Assembly: GCF_001718415.1 (NCBI RefSeq)
Contig: NZ_CP013378.1
Span: 1-64,000 of the forward strand
Direction of reading: 5' to 3'
DNA from: Burkholderia pseudomultivorans
GTDB lineage: Bacteria > Pseudomonadota > Gammaproteobacteria > Burkholderiales > Burkholderiaceae
Length of the DNA stretch: 64,000 bases
Shown here: one piece after another, positions 48,682-57,818 of the stretch
Layout of the letters: the number at the start of each line of letters is the position of its first letter
How positions within the stretch are numbered: the stretch's first letter is position 1
Notes under the pieces: generated by a model
The model's input: only the letters and a program-made list of their open reading frames with translations
The model's database searches: none
Told to the model about the DNA's origin: nothing
Program-made: the position numbers and the translations under genes

Positions 48682-50049
48682 TCAATCGTACGCAGGCAGC
48701 CGCACGGTCACGACGATCCCGCGATTGCCGGGCCCCGGCGCGAGCGACGCGCTGCCGCCGTGCGCCTGCGCGATCTCGCGGACGATCGCGAGCCCGAGGC
48801 CCGAGCCCTCGGTGTCGGCCGACACGCGGTAGAAGCGCTTGAACACGTGCGGGCGCGCTTCGGCCGGAATACCGGGACCATTGTCGATCACGTCGAGCAC
48901 GACCGTGTCGCCGTCGCGCCGCGCAGCGACCGTCACGCAGCCGCCGGGCTGCGTGTAGCGCACCGCATTGTCGACGAGATTCATCACGAGCGCGCCGAGC
49001 AGGCTGTCGCTGCCCGCGACGTCGAGCCGCTCGCCGAGGTCAGCGCCCAGATCGATGTTGCGCCGCTGCGCGAGCACGATCGTCTCCTCCAGCACGCTCG
49101 ACACGAGCGCCGCGAGGTCGACGCGCTGCGTCAGCAGCGTCGACGGCGTCGCCTCCGCATGCGCGAGCAGCAGCAGCTTGTCGGTCACGTCGGCCATCTT
49201 GCGGCTGCTGCGCTGCATGCTGTCGAGCACCGACGCGAGTTCCGGATCGTCGTGATCGCGCTGCTGCGCATACTGGATCTGCGTGTCGAGCACCGCGATC
49301 GGCGTGCGCAGCTGGTGCGCGGCATCGGCGATGAAGCGGCGCTGCGTGGCCGTATGCGTGTTGAGCCGCGCGATGCACTGGTTGATCGCGTCGACGATCG
49401 GCCGCAGCTCGTGCTGCAGCCGCTCGGGGCGGATCGGCTCCAGCTCCATCGGCCCGCGGTCGGCCACGTCGTCCTTCAGCTTCATCAGCGGACGCAGCTC
49501 CAGTGTCAGCCCGAGATAGACGAGCACCACCGCGAGCATCAGCATCAGCGACAGCCGCAGCAGCTGCGGCCGCCAGATCGTGTTGACCATCGCGTGGTGC
49601 GAGCGCGTCGTCTTCGCGACGACGACCGTCACCGTCTCGATCTGCCCTTCGTCGTACAGCTGGCGATCGTAGGCCACCGCGCGCAGCGGCACGCCGTCGA
49701 GCGTCGTGTCGTACGGCGTCGGCTCGACGCCGTGCCGCGCGGGCACCTCGAGCGCCGGATTGCCGGCGAGCAGCCGGCCGTGGCCGTCGATCACCTTGTA
49801 GAACACCGAGTCGCGCGACGGCGACTCGAAGATTTCCAGCGCGGCGGGCGGCACGTCAGCGACCGGCAGACCGTTGCGCCATTCGACGTCCTCGCCGATC
49901 GTGCGCGCGGACGCGACGAGCGCACTGTCCTGCACGAGCGTGGCGGTGCGCCGCGCGGTGTCGTACGACATCGCGCCCGCGATCAGCACGAACGCCGCCA
50001 GCGGCAGCAGCAGCCACCACAGCAGCCGCCCGCGCAGGCTGTGCGTCAT
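48682..50049 (-). CDS. Sensor histidine kinase (TctE-like)
   Basis: 455 residues, ATG 50049 with AGGAG upstream. Two transmembrane helices (about 9-27 and 162-180) enclose a periplasmic domain of the 2CSK_N type (RRTATLVQDSALVASARTIG). A HAMP-like linker and HisKA with phospho-accepting H245 (ADAAHQLRTPI) follow. The HATPase has N, G1 and G2 boxes (LVMNLVDNAVRYTQPGG; DNGPGIP; GSGLGLAIV). 2CSK_N kinases usually sense small carboxylates or other transported solutes. It lies 85 bp after the ABC permease, so the transporter may be its target or its co-sensor. Confidence 0.94.
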   Translation of the reverse strand: MTHSLRGRLLWWLLLPLAAFVLIAGAMSYDTARRTATLVQDSALVASARTIGEDVEWRNGLPVADVPPAALEIFESPSRDSVFYKVIDGHGRLLAGNPALEVPARHGVEPTPYDTTLDGVPLRAVAYDRQLYDEGQIETVTVVVAKTTRSHHAMVNTIWRPQLLRLSLMLMLAVVLVYLGLTLELRPLMKLKDDVADRGPMELEPIRPERLQHELRPIVDAINQCIARLNTHTATQRRFIADAAHQLRTPIAVLDTQIQYAQQRDHDDPELASVLDSMQRSSRKMADVTDKLLLLAHAEATPSTLLTQRVDLAALVSSVLEETIVLAQRRNIDLGADLGERLDVAGSDSLLGALVMNLVDNAVRYTQPGGCVTVAARRDGDTVVLDVIDNGPGIPAEARPHVFKRFYRVSADTEGSGLGLAIVREIAQAHGGSASLAPGPGNRGIVVTVRLPAYD

Positions 50050-50134
50050 CTTTCGTTGCTCCTCGTCCAATGCCGAACCGCGCCGGGGGTGCCGGCGCGG
50101 TCGGGGCGTCACGTCGTGCGGCCGGGCGCGGCGC

Positions 50135-50992
50135 TCAGAACGCGGCGGGACGCCACTTCAGCAGCCGCTTCTCCAGCCAGGTCAGCAGGTAGTCGGCGGC
50201 CAGCGCGACCACGGCCAGCACGATCATCGCCGCGAACACGCCGCTCGCGTTGAACGCGCCCTGGGCGGTGGAGATTAGCAGGCCGATGCCCTGCTTGGAA
50301 CCCAGGAATTCGCCGACCACCGCACCGACCAGCGCGAAGCCGAAGCTGACATGCAGGCTCGCGAGAATCCAGCTCAGCGCGGACGGGATCACGACCGCCG
50401 TGGTGATCTGCCGGCGCGACGCACCGAGGATCTGCGCGTTCGCGATCAGGTAGCGGTCCGCCTCGCGCACGCCCTGGAACGCGTTGCCGAACACGACGAA
50501 GAACACCATCACGACGGCCAGCGCGATCTTCGACGCCATGCCGAGGCCGAGCGCGATCACGAACACCGAGCCGAGCACGACGCGCGGAATCGAGTTCGCG
50601 ATCTGGATGTAGAGGCCGAACACGTCGGCCATCAGCTTGTTGCGGCCGAGCACGATCCCGCAGATCACGCCGGCGACCGAGCCGATCACGAAGCCGATCG
50701 CGGTTTCCTCGAGCGTGACCCACACCTGCGTGAGCAGCGGGCCCTGCGACGTGCCGTTGACGAACCAGTCCTGGATCTGCTCGAAGATCAGCGACGGCAT
50801 CGAGAAGAAGAACGGATCGATCCACTTGAGCCGCGCGGCGAGCTCCCAGCCGCCGAGCACGACGACGAGCACGGCGATCCGCAGCGTGACGATCAGGTTG
50901 CGCCGGCGGCGCAGCCGGCGTTGCGCGGCGCGCTCGTCGTCCTCGAGCGTCGTCGCCGGAAGGGCGGTGGTGGGAAGCGTCATGTCGGTCAT
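50135..50992 (-). CDS. ABC transporter permease (nitrate/sulfonate/taurine type)
   Basis: 285 residues with about six transmembrane helices and the EAA loop EADRYLIANAQILGASRRQI that contacts the ATPase. Family SsuC/TauC/ThiX. It probably starts at 50992 (MTDMTLPTT), with a second ATG three codons later. It follows the ATPase by 24 bp. Substrate is not evident from sequence. Confidence 0.93.
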   Translation of the reverse strand: MTDMTLPTTALPATTLEDDERAAQRRLRRRRNLIVTLRIAVLVVVLGGWELAARLKWIDPFFFSMPSLIFEQIQDWFVNGTSQGPLLTQVWVTLEETAIGFVIGSVAGVICGIVLGRNKLMADVFGLYIQIANSIPRVVLGSVFVIALGLGMASKIALAVVMVFFVVFGNAFQGVREADRYLIANAQILGASRRQITTAVVIPSALSWILASLHVSFGFALVGAVVGEFLGSKQGIGLLISTAQGAFNASGVFAAMIVLAVVALAADYLLTWLEKRLLKWRPAAF

Positions 50993-51016
50993 GCTCCTGT
51001 CCTTGCGGTCTTGCCG

Positions 51017-51814
51017 TCAGCCGATCTGCACTTCTTCGCGCAGGTCGTGCCAGATGTCCTTGGAAATCTCGATGAAGCGTGCGTCGTAGCGCACCTCCGA
51101 CATGACGCGCGGGCGCGGCAGGTCGATCGGGTAGACGCGCTTGAGCGTCGCCGGGCGCGCGGTCAGCACGAACACGCGGTCGGCCAGCGCGATCGCTTCC
51201 TCGAGATCGTGCGTGACGAACACGACCGACCCCTTGTTCGCGGACCACAGCTGCAGCAGCTCGTCCTGCATCAGCGTGCGCGTCTGCATGTCGAGCGCGG
51301 AGAACGGCTCGTCCATCAGCAGGATTTCCGGCTGGTTGATGAAGGTCTGCGCGAGCGCGACGCGCTTGCGCATCCCGCCCGACAGCTGGTGCGGGTAGTG
51401 CTTCGTGAACTTGTCGAGGCCGACCTTGCGGATCCATTCCTCGGCCTGCGCATACGCGACGTCCTTCGAGCGGCCGCGGAACAGCGGGCCCGCCGCGACG
51501 TTGTCGATCACGTTGCGCCACGGGAACACCGCGTCGGCCTGGAACACGAAGCCGATGCGCGGATCGATGCCGTCGACCGGGCGGCCCATCACGCGCACTT
51601 CGCCCGACACGGGCTTGAGCAGCCCGGTGATCAGGTTCAGCGTCGTCGACTTGCCGCAGCCGGTCGGCCCGACGATCGCGATGAACTCGCCGCGCGCGAC
51701 GCTCATGCTGAAGTCGCGCAGCGCGACGGTGGCCTTGCCTTCCGGCGAGATGAAGCGGCACGACACGTTGCGAAACTCGATCGCCGGTGTGCTCGGGGAG
51801 ACTGCCTGGTTCAT
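51017..51814 (-). CDS. ABC transporter ATP-binding protein (SsuB/TauB type)
   Basis: 265 residues: Walker A GPTGCGKSTT, Q-loop FQADAVFPW, signature LSGGMRKRVALAQ, Walker B ILLMDEPFSALD, H-loop FVTHDLEEAI. It energises the permease encoded next. It is one of three consecutive genes (binding protein, ATPase, permease), about 115 bp after the binding-protein gene. Confidence 0.95.
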   Translation of the reverse strand: MNQAVSPSTPAIEFRNVSCRFISPEGKATVALRDFSMSVARGEFIAIVGPTGCGKSTTLNLITGLLKPVSGEVRVMGRPVDGIDPRIGFVFQADAVFPWRNVIDNVAAGPLFRGRSKDVAYAQAEEWIRKVGLDKFTKHYPHQLSGGMRKRVALAQTFINQPEILLMDEPFSALDMQTRTLMQDELLQLWSANKGSVVFVTHDLEEAIALADRVFVLTARPATLKRVYPIDLPRPRVMSEVRYDARFIEISKDIWHDLREEVQIG

Positions 51815-51929
51815 CGCATTCGTCCTGCGGGTGAAAAGGGCGCCGCGTCGTGCAACGGCGCCGGGCCGGTCAGCCGGACCGGGACGGGACGCGCGACGCG
51901 GCGGGATCGCCGCCGCCGGCGCGTGATGC

Positions 51930-52934
51930 TTATTTCGCGTTCACGAAATCGTTCGTGTAGGTGCGGGCGAGGTCGATGTGCTTGCCCTTCACCGACGGGT
52001 TGAACGCCGAAAGCACCTTCAGCACCGTCGCCGGGCCGTCGGCCGGCATCTTGCCGTCGGCGGTGTACATCGGCAGCGACGCCTTCAGCGCCGACACGTA
52101 CAGCGCCTTGTCCTTCTGGTAGTCGGCCGGCATCTTCGCGGCGATCTCGTCGGCGCTGTGCGTGTGGATGAACTGCATCGTCTTCGCGAACGCGTGCGCG
52201 AGCCTGGTCGCCTGCTGCTTGTGCGAATCGGCCCATGCCGACTGCACGTACAGGCTCGCGGCCGGGTAGGTGCCGCCGAGCGCGGCGCGCGTGCCTTCCA
52301 CGGTGCGCATGTCGACCAGCACCTTCGCGTCGCCCATCTTCTCGAGCGCGGACACGGTCGGCTCGGTCGTCATCCCCGCGTCGATGCGGCCCTGCTTGAT
52401 CGCGGCGATGAAGCTCGCGTCGGCGCCGACCGGCAGCATCGTGTACTGCGTCGACGGCACGCCGTGCTGCAGCGCGAGGTACTGCGTGAGGAAGCTGGTC
52501 GACGAGCCGAGGCCCGTCACGCCGAGCGTCTTGCCCTTCGAGTCGGCCATCGACTTGAAGGTCGGCGCAGCCTTCGTCGACACCATCTCGACTTCGCCCG
52601 GCACCTGGCCGAACACCGCGATCGCCTTCACGTCCTTGCCCTTGCTCTGCAGGTCGATCGTGTGGTCGTAGAAGCCGACCACGCCCTGCACGGCGCCCGC
52701 CAGCAGTTCGTTCTCCGCGTCGACGCCGGCCGGCTGCGACAGCAGCTCGACGTCGAGCCCTTCGGCCTTGAAGTAGCCGAGTTCCTGCGTCAGGCGGGCG
52801 GGCAGATAGATCAGCTTCGCGATCCCGCCGACCATGATCGTGATCTTGCCGCCGTCGTCGGCGAGGGCGGGGTGCGCGGCGAGCGCGCAGCTCAGGCTGG
52901 CTGCAACGGCGAGGGTGCGCAGAATGGGTCGCAT
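51930..52934 (-). CDS. ABC transporter substrate-binding protein (NMT1/TauA-like)
   Basis: 334 residues, signal peptide MRPILRTLAVAASLSCALAA cleaved after ALA. The mature part has the NitT/TauT binding fold (GGIAKLIYLPARLTQELGYF; GLDVELLSQPAGVDAENELL; GVTGLGSSTSFLTQYLALQH). The ATG at 52934 (GGAGACG upstream) is preferred over an earlier in-frame ATG that would precede the signal peptide with unlikely sequence. The ligand could be a sulfonate, pyrimidine precursor or other small solute; the sequence does not tell. Confidence 0.93.
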   Translation of the reverse strand: MRPILRTLAVAASLSCALAAHPALADDGGKITIMVGGIAKLIYLPARLTQELGYFKAEGLDVELLSQPAGVDAENELLAGAVQGVVGFYDHTIDLQSKGKDVKAIAVFGQVPGEVEMVSTKAAPTFKSMADSKGKTLGVTGLGSSTSFLTQYLALQHGVPSTQYTMLPVGADASFIAAIKQGRIDAGMTTEPTVSALEKMGDAKVLVDMRTVEGTRAALGGTYPAASLYVQSAWADSHKQQATRLAHAFAKTMQFIHTHSADEIAAKMPADYQKDKALYVSALKASLPMYTADGKMPADGPATVLKVLSAFNPSVKGKHIDLARTYTNDFVNAK

Positions 52935-53107
52935 CGGGTCGTCTCCGTTCGTTGTATTCGTGTGGCGCGATGCTTGCTGCATCGTCGCGACGAGTATAGG
53001 GACGCGAAACCTTCCGCAACCTTTCGCGGGGGGGTGAATCCTTTAGGGGTTTTCCAGCAATCGGGGGCCGGAGCGCGCACGGGCCGCCCGGCAAGCTGCG
53101 CGGGCGC

Positions 53108-53890
53108 CTAGCGCCACCCGACCAACACCCGCCCCATCTCGTCCAGCCCCATGTCGAACAAGCGCGACACGAACGGCACCAGGTTCGGCACCATCAGCTG
53201 CACGAGCAACAGCCCGACCAGCATCGTCACCGGGAAGCCGATCTGGAACACGCCGATCTGCGGCGCGGCGCGGTTCAGAATCCCGAGCGCCAGGTTCGCG
53301 ATCAAGAGCGCCGCGACGACCGGCAGCGCGAGCAGCAGCCCCATCCCGAACACGGTCGCGCCGAACGCGGCAAGCGTGCGCCAGCCGGGCGCGTGCAGCA
53401 GCGCGGCCGACACCGGCAGCGACTGGAACGACGCGGCGAGCGCCGCGAACACCTGCAGGTGGCCGTCGACGGCGAGGAACGCGAGCATCGCGACCGCGTT
53501 CAGGAAACGGCCCATCACCGGCGTCGCGCCGCTCGAATGCGGATCGAAGAAGGTCGCGAAGCCGAGCCCCATCGACAGCCCGATGAAGTCGCCGGCCGCC
53601 TCGACGGCCGCGAACACGAGCTGCATCGTGAAGCCCATCGCCGCGCCGATCAGGAACTGCGTGACGACGATCCAGATCCCTTCCGCGGAAAACACCGTGA
53701 CGGGCGGCATCGCGCCGAGCGTCGGCGCGACGATCAGCGCCATGAACGCCGCGACGCCGATCTTCACGCGCACGGGCACGGACGGGTGGCCGACTACCGG
53801 CGCCGTCGCGACGAGCGCGAGCATCCGCACGAACGGCCACAGGAAGGCCGTCAGCCAGCCGTTGAGCTGCGCGTAGGTAACCGAGAACAT
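53108..53890 (-). CDS. fliR: Flagellar export apparatus protein FliR
   Basis: 260 residues with six or more transmembrane helices. It starts MFSVTYAQLNGWLTAFLWPF and ends LDEMGRVLVGWR. It is part of the membrane export gate of the flagellar type III system with FliP and FliQ. It is the last gene of the fliL-M-N-O-P-Q-R row, 29 bp after fliQ. Confidence 0.95.
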   Translation of the reverse strand: MFSVTYAQLNGWLTAFLWPFVRMLALVATAPVVGHPSVPVRVKIGVAAFMALIVAPTLGAMPPVTVFSAEGIWIVVTQFLIGAAMGFTMQLVFAAVEAAGDFIGLSMGLGFATFFDPHSSGATPVMGRFLNAVAMLAFLAVDGHLQVFAALAASFQSLPVSAALLHAPGWRTLAAFGATVFGMGLLLALPVVAALLIANLALGILNRAAPQIGVFQIGFPVTMLVGLLLVQLMVPNLVPFVSRLFDMGLDEMGRVLVGWR

Positions 53891-53919
53891 GGCGGAAGCA
53901 GCAAGGTCGAACGCGCCGC

Positions 53920-54192
53920 TCAGCCCGCGCCGAGCGTCGCGACGTGCAGCAGCGTCTGCCGCAGGTAGTCGAGCATCGTCGTCAGCATCCACGGGCCGGC
54001 GATCACCAGCGTCGCGGCGACCGCGAGCAGCTTCGGGATGAACGACAGCGTCGCTTCGTTGATCTGCGTCGCGGCCTGGAACAGGCTCACGACGAGGCCG
54101 ACCGCGAGCGCGACCAGCAGCAGCGGGGCGGCGAGCAGCAGGCCGACCATCATCGCCTGGTGCGCGAGCGTCATCACTTGTTCGGGCGTCAT
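53920..54192 (-). CDS. fliQ: Flagellar export apparatus protein FliQ
   Basis: 90 residues, two transmembrane helices, starting MTPEQVMTLAHQAMMVGLLL. A core subunit of the flagellar export gate. 16 bp after fliP and 29 bp before fliR, in one operon. Confidence 0.96.
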   Translation of the reverse strand: MTPEQVMTLAHQAMMVGLLLAAPLLLVALAVGLVVSLFQAATQINEATLSFIPKLLAVAATLVIAGPWMLTTMLDYLRQTLLHVATLGAG

Positions 54193-54208
54193 CGCGGGCC
54201 TCCGTCGC

Positions 54209-54970
54209 TTACGTGAAACTCTGCGCGAGCGAGCCGATCAGCAGCTGCCAGCCGTCGACCAGCACGAACAGCATCAGCTTGAACGGCAGCGACACGGTGG
54301 ACGGCGACACCATCATCATCCCCATCGACATCAGCACGCTCGCGACGACCATGTCGATGATCAGGAACGGGATGAAGATCGTGAAGCCGATCTGGAAGCC
54401 CGTCTTCAGCTCGCTCGTGACGAACGCGGGCACCAGCAGCGACAGCGGCACGTCCTCGGGGCCCTGCATCGGCGCGGCCTTCGAGATCTTCGCGAACAGC
54501 GCGAGATCGGTCTCGCGGGTCTGCTTCAGCATGAAGCCCTTGAACGGCGCGAGCCCGCGCTGCACGGCCTGCTCCATCGGCACGCTGCCGTCGGAGAACG
54601 GCTTGTAGCCGTCGGTGTATGCGCGGTCGAGCACCGGCGACATCACGAAGAAGGTGAGGAACAGCGCGAGGCCGACGAGCACCTGGTTCGGCGGCGTCGT
54701 CGCGGTGCCGAGCGCCTGGCGCAGCAGCGACAGCACGATGATGATGCGCGTGAAGCTCGTCATCATCAGCACCATCGCCGGCAGGAACGACAGCATCGTG
54801 AGCAGCAGCATCGTCTGCACGCTCAGCGAATACGTGGTGCCGCCGTGCGGGCCCGGGCTCGCGTTGAACGCGGGCAGGCCGGCCGCCTGCGCGCACGCCA
54901 GCGCAGGGGCGAGGCCGAGGATCAGCGCGGGCGCGAAGCGCGCCGCGCGGCGCAGGAAAGCGTGGTTCAT
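54209..54970 (-). CDS. fliP: Flagellar export apparatus protein FliP
   Basis: 253 residues. It carries a cleavable signal peptide ([20 protein letters not shown]), an unusual FliP trait known in enterics. Conserved blocks are [40 protein letters not shown] and [20 protein letters not shown]. It forms the pentameric core of the export gate. 42 bp after fliO. Confidence 0.96.
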   Translation of the reverse strand: MNHAFLRRAARFAPALILGLAPALACAQAAGLPAFNASPGPHGGTTYSLSVQTMLLLTMLSFLPAMVLMMTSFTRIIIVLSLLRQALGTATTPPNQVLVGLALFLTFFVMSPVLDRAYTDGYKPFSDGSVPMEQAVQRGLAPFKGFMLKQTRETDLALFAKISKAAPMQGPEDVPLSLLVPAFVTSELKTGFQIGFTIFIPFLIIDMVVASVLMSMGMMMVSPSTVSLPFKLMLFVLVDGWQLLIGSLAQSFT

Positions 54971-55012
54971 CGGGTTACGGCAGAAAGAGGGAAGGGCGAC
55001 GGCGCGCGCATG

Positions 55013-55597
55013 TCAGCGCTCCTTGCCGCGCCCGAGGCGCTTCGCGGCTTCGCCGGCGAGCGCGTCGCGAAAGCGCGCGCCGAACGACGCGCCGTTGACG
55101 GACAGCTCGCCGCTGCCGGACGCAGCGCGTCCGGACGGCGCGACGCCGGCGGGGGCGTCCACCGGCGCGGCCGCCGCGGAACCGGCCGGCAGCGTATGCA
55201 GCAGCCGCACGTTACCGGGCGCGACGCCGAGCACGAGCCATGTATCGCCGATCTCGACGATCGTCGCGCTTTCCTTCGCGCCGACCGCGACGCTCGACAC
55301 GAGCTTCAGCGGGCCGCCGCGTCGCGCGGGCTGGAAGCCGAAGCGGCGCGCGAGCCACGCGCAGCCGAACACGAGGCCGATCACGACCGCGAGCCCGACG
55401 AGCGTCTGCAGCACCGCGCCGACGCCGAGCGACGGCGCGGCCGAACCGACCACCACGCCCGAGGCGATCGCGCCGGCGTGATTGACCGCGTTCATGTCGG
55501 CGGCGACGGCCGGCGCAGCGGCAAGCGACGCGACGACGGCGGCCGACGCCGCCGCGCACGCGGCGCGCACACCGCGGCCGGACCACGCCGGTTTCAT
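55013..55597 (-). CDS. fliO: Flagellar biosynthesis protein FliO
   Basis: 194 residues. An N-terminal hydrophobic leader and a single membrane helix (LQTLVGLAVVIGLVFGCAWL) are followed by a cytoplasmic domain (LKLVSSVAVGAKESATIVEI; WLVLGVAPGNVRLLHTL). It assists FliP assembly. FliO is poorly conserved, so position (4-bp overlap with fliN, before fliP) supports the call. Confidence 0.92.
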   Translation of the reverse strand: MKPAWSGRGVRAACAAASAAVVASLAAAPAVAADMNAVNHAGAIASGVVVGSAAPSLGVGAVLQTLVGLAVVIGLVFGCAWLARRFGFQPARRGGPLKLVSSVAVGAKESATIVEIGDTWLVLGVAPGNVRLLHTLPAGSAAAAPVDAPAGVAPSGRAASGSGELSVNGASFGARFRDALAGEAAKRLGRGKER

Positions 55598-56067
55598 CGG
55601 TTCAGCTTCCGGATGCGTTCGGCCGGCGTGATGATGTCGGTCAGCCGGATCCCGAACTTGTCGTTGACGACCACCACTTCGCCCTGCGCGATCAGGCAGC
55701 CGTTGACGAGCACGTCCATCGGCTCGCCGGCCAGGCCGTCGAGCTCGACGACCGAGCCCTGCGCGAGCTGCAGCAGGTTGCGGATCGCGATCTTCGTGCG
55801 GCCGAGCTCCACGGTCATCTTGACCGGGATGTCGAGAATCATCTCGATGTCGTTGTGCGTCGAACTCGCCGCGGCCTTCGACAGCGGCTGGAACACGCCG
55901 GCGCCGGTCGCGCCCGGCTGCACCGGCTGCTGGTTCTGCTCGGCGAGCGCGGCGGCCCAGTCGTCCATCGGATCGGCCTCGGCCGCCGGTGCGGCCGCGG
56001 AGTCCGCCAGCGCCGCGTCGGCGAGCGCCTGCGGGTCGAGTTCGGGCGTCGGGTTCAGCTCACTCAT
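55594..56067 (-). CDS. fliN: Flagellar motor switch protein FliN
   Basis: 157 residues. The variable acidic N-terminus is followed by the conserved SpoA (C-ring) domain: MILDIPVKMTVELGRTKIAI, LLQLAQGSVVELDGLAGEPM and VVVNDKFGIRLTDII. It forms the bottom of the C-ring with FliM. The ATG at 56067, with AAGGAAGG upstream, overlaps fliM by 8 bp. Confidence 0.95.
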   Translation of the reverse strand: MSELNPTPELDPQALADAALADSAAAPAAEADPMDDWAAALAEQNQQPVQPGATGAGVFQPLSKAAASSTHNDIEMILDIPVKMTVELGRTKIAIRNLLQLAQGSVVELDGLAGEPMDVLVNGCLIAQGEVVVVNDKFGIRLTDIITPAERIRKLNR

Positions 56068-57058
56068 ATCCACCTTCCTTCATCGTGTCGCTCGCGCTGA
56101 TCATCTTCTGCACGCGCAACGCATATTGACCATTGAAAATCCCGTAGCCGCATTCCATCACCGGCACGCCGTCGACCTTCGCGGTGATCGTGTCGGCGAT
56201 CTCGAGCGGCAGCACGTCGCCCGCGCGCAGGTTCAGGATCTTCTCGAAGGTCGTCGGGATCTCGGCGAGATCCGCGCTCAGCTCGACCTCGGCGGCCTGT
56301 ACCTGCTGCGACAGCACGCGCACCCAGCGGCGGTCGACTTCGAGCGCCTCGCCCTGGATCGGCGAGCTCAGCACGTCGCGGATCGGCTCGATCATCGAGT
56401 ACGGCATGCAGATGTGCAGCGTGCCGCCGGTCGGCCCGAATTCGATCGAGAACTGCGTGACGATCACGATCTCGTTCGGCGTCGCGACGTTCGCGAACTG
56501 CGTGTGCATCTCCGAGCGCACGAACTCGAACTGCAGCGGCCGCACGCTCTTCCATGCGGTCGTGTAGTGCTCGAACACGAGGTTCAGCAGCCGGCCGATG
56601 ATGCGCTGCTCGGTGGCCGTGAAGTCGCGGCCCTCGACGCGCGTGTGAAAGCGCCCGTCGCCGCCGAACAGGTTGTCGACCACGAAGAACACGAGGTTCG
56701 GGTCGAACACGAACAGCGACGTGCCGCGCAGCGGCTTCACGTGCACCAGGTTCAGGTTGGTCGGGATCGGCAGGTTGCGCGTGAACTCGCTGTACTTCAG
56801 CACCTTCACCTGGCTGACGGAGATTTCCGCCGTGCGCCGCATGAAGTTGAAGATGCCGATCCGCAGCAGCCGCGCGAAGCGGTCGTTGATGATCTCGAGG
56901 CCGGGCATCCGGCCGCGGACGATCCGCTCCTGCGTCGCGATGTTGTACGGGCGTACGCCCGACGTGTCGCGCTCTTCGTCGACCGAGTCGGTTTCGCCCG
57001 TGACGCCCTTGAGGAGTGCATCGACCTCCTCCTGGGACATGAATTCTTCGTGGCCCAT
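56060..57058 (-). CDS. fliM: Flagellar motor switch protein FliM
   Basis: 332 residues. The N-terminal CheY-binding segment is MSQEEVDALLKGVTGE. The middle domain (LEIINDRFARLLRIGIFNFM) is followed by a C-terminal SpoA domain. It controls the direction of motor rotation. ATG 57058 has AAGGAG 7 bp upstream. 22 bp after fliL. Confidence 0.97.
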   Translation of the reverse strand: MGHEEFMSQEEVDALLKGVTGETDSVDEERDTSGVRPYNIATQERIVRGRMPGLEIINDRFARLLRIGIFNFMRRTAEISVSQVKVLKYSEFTRNLPIPTNLNLVHVKPLRGTSLFVFDPNLVFFVVDNLFGGDGRFHTRVEGRDFTATEQRIIGRLLNLVFEHYTTAWKSVRPLQFEFVRSEMHTQFANVATPNEIVIVTQFSIEFGPTGGTLHICMPYSMIEPIRDVLSSPIQGEALEVDRRWVRVLSQQVQAAEVELSADLAEIPTTFEKILNLRAGDVLPLEIADTITAKVDGVPVMECGYGIFNGQYALRVQKMISASDTMKEGGYE

Positions 57059-57080
57059 GCGCGCTCCTTTCGCGGCCGCG

Positions 57081-57584
57081 TTACTGGACGACGAACTCGG
57101 TAAACAGCACGTCGTCGACCTTCGCGCGCTGATTGCCCGGCTGCGTCGGCTGCTCGATCAGGTCGCGCAGCTGCTGCGCGAGCGCGTGCTTGCCGTCCGG
57201 CGTCGCGATCTCCTCGGGGTGCTTGTTCGACAGCGCGAGCAGGATCCGGCTGCGGATTTCCGGCATGCGCGCGGTCAGCTGCTCCTGCGCCTTCGGGTCG
57301 GTCAGCTTCAGCGACAGGCCGACGCGCAGGTAGTGCTGGACGCCGTCGTCCGACTGCAGGTTCACGGTCAGCGGATCGAGCGGGAAGAACACCGGCGCGG
57401 CCAGCGGCGGCGGCTCGGCCGGCGCGCCCGCATGGGACGCGCCCTGCTTGTTCAGGAACACGTACATGCCGGCCGCGGCGGCCGCGGCCGCGCCCAGCGC
57501 GATGACGGCGATCAGGGCGATGCGCTTGAACTTGCCGGACGATGCCGGCTTGTCGGCGGGCGGATTTGCGGTCGTGGAGGCCAT
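57081..57584 (-). CDS. fliL: Flagellar basal body-associated protein FliL
   Basis: 167 residues: short cytoplasmic start, one transmembrane helix (IALIAVIALGAAAAAAAGMYVF) and a periplasmic domain (FFPLDPLTVNLQSDDGVQHY; GLSLKLTDPKAQEQLTARMP) that surrounds the stator. ATG 57584 is preferred over an earlier in-frame ATG at 57617. It is the first gene of the row; the 234 bp upstream must hold the operon promoter, which I could not identify. Confidence 0.94.
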   Translation of the reverse strand: MASTTANPPADKPASSGKFKRIALIAVIALGAAAAAAAGMYVFLNKQGASHAGAPAEPPPLAAPVFFPLDPLTVNLQSDDGVQHYLRVGLSLKLTDPKAQEQLTARMPEIRSRILLALSNKHPEEIATPDGKHALAQQLRDLIEQPTQPGNQRAKVDDVLFTEFVVQ

Positions 57585-57818
57585 GTGAATGCGTGCGTGA
57601 TGTCTCGTAGCATGCATTGTTCGGCATCCGGGCCGCGCCCGATGGGCGGAAAAGAGGGGGGATTTGCGGCTATCTCAGCCGATTGTCGGGCGGCTGAAGG
57701 GGCGATGCAGGGAGACGGGGACGGATGCGCGGCACGCCGAAGCGCCGCGCGACGGCGCGGCCGGCAGGGTGATCGCGGCGGCTGCGCGGCTGGCCCAGCC
57801 GGCACGCCGCACGCCGGG

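Noticed and set aside
54038..57103. A 1021-codon plus-strand open frame across the fliM-P genes
   Set aside because: Antisense shadow of conserved flagellar genes, rich in His/Arg/Asp without protein-like pattern.
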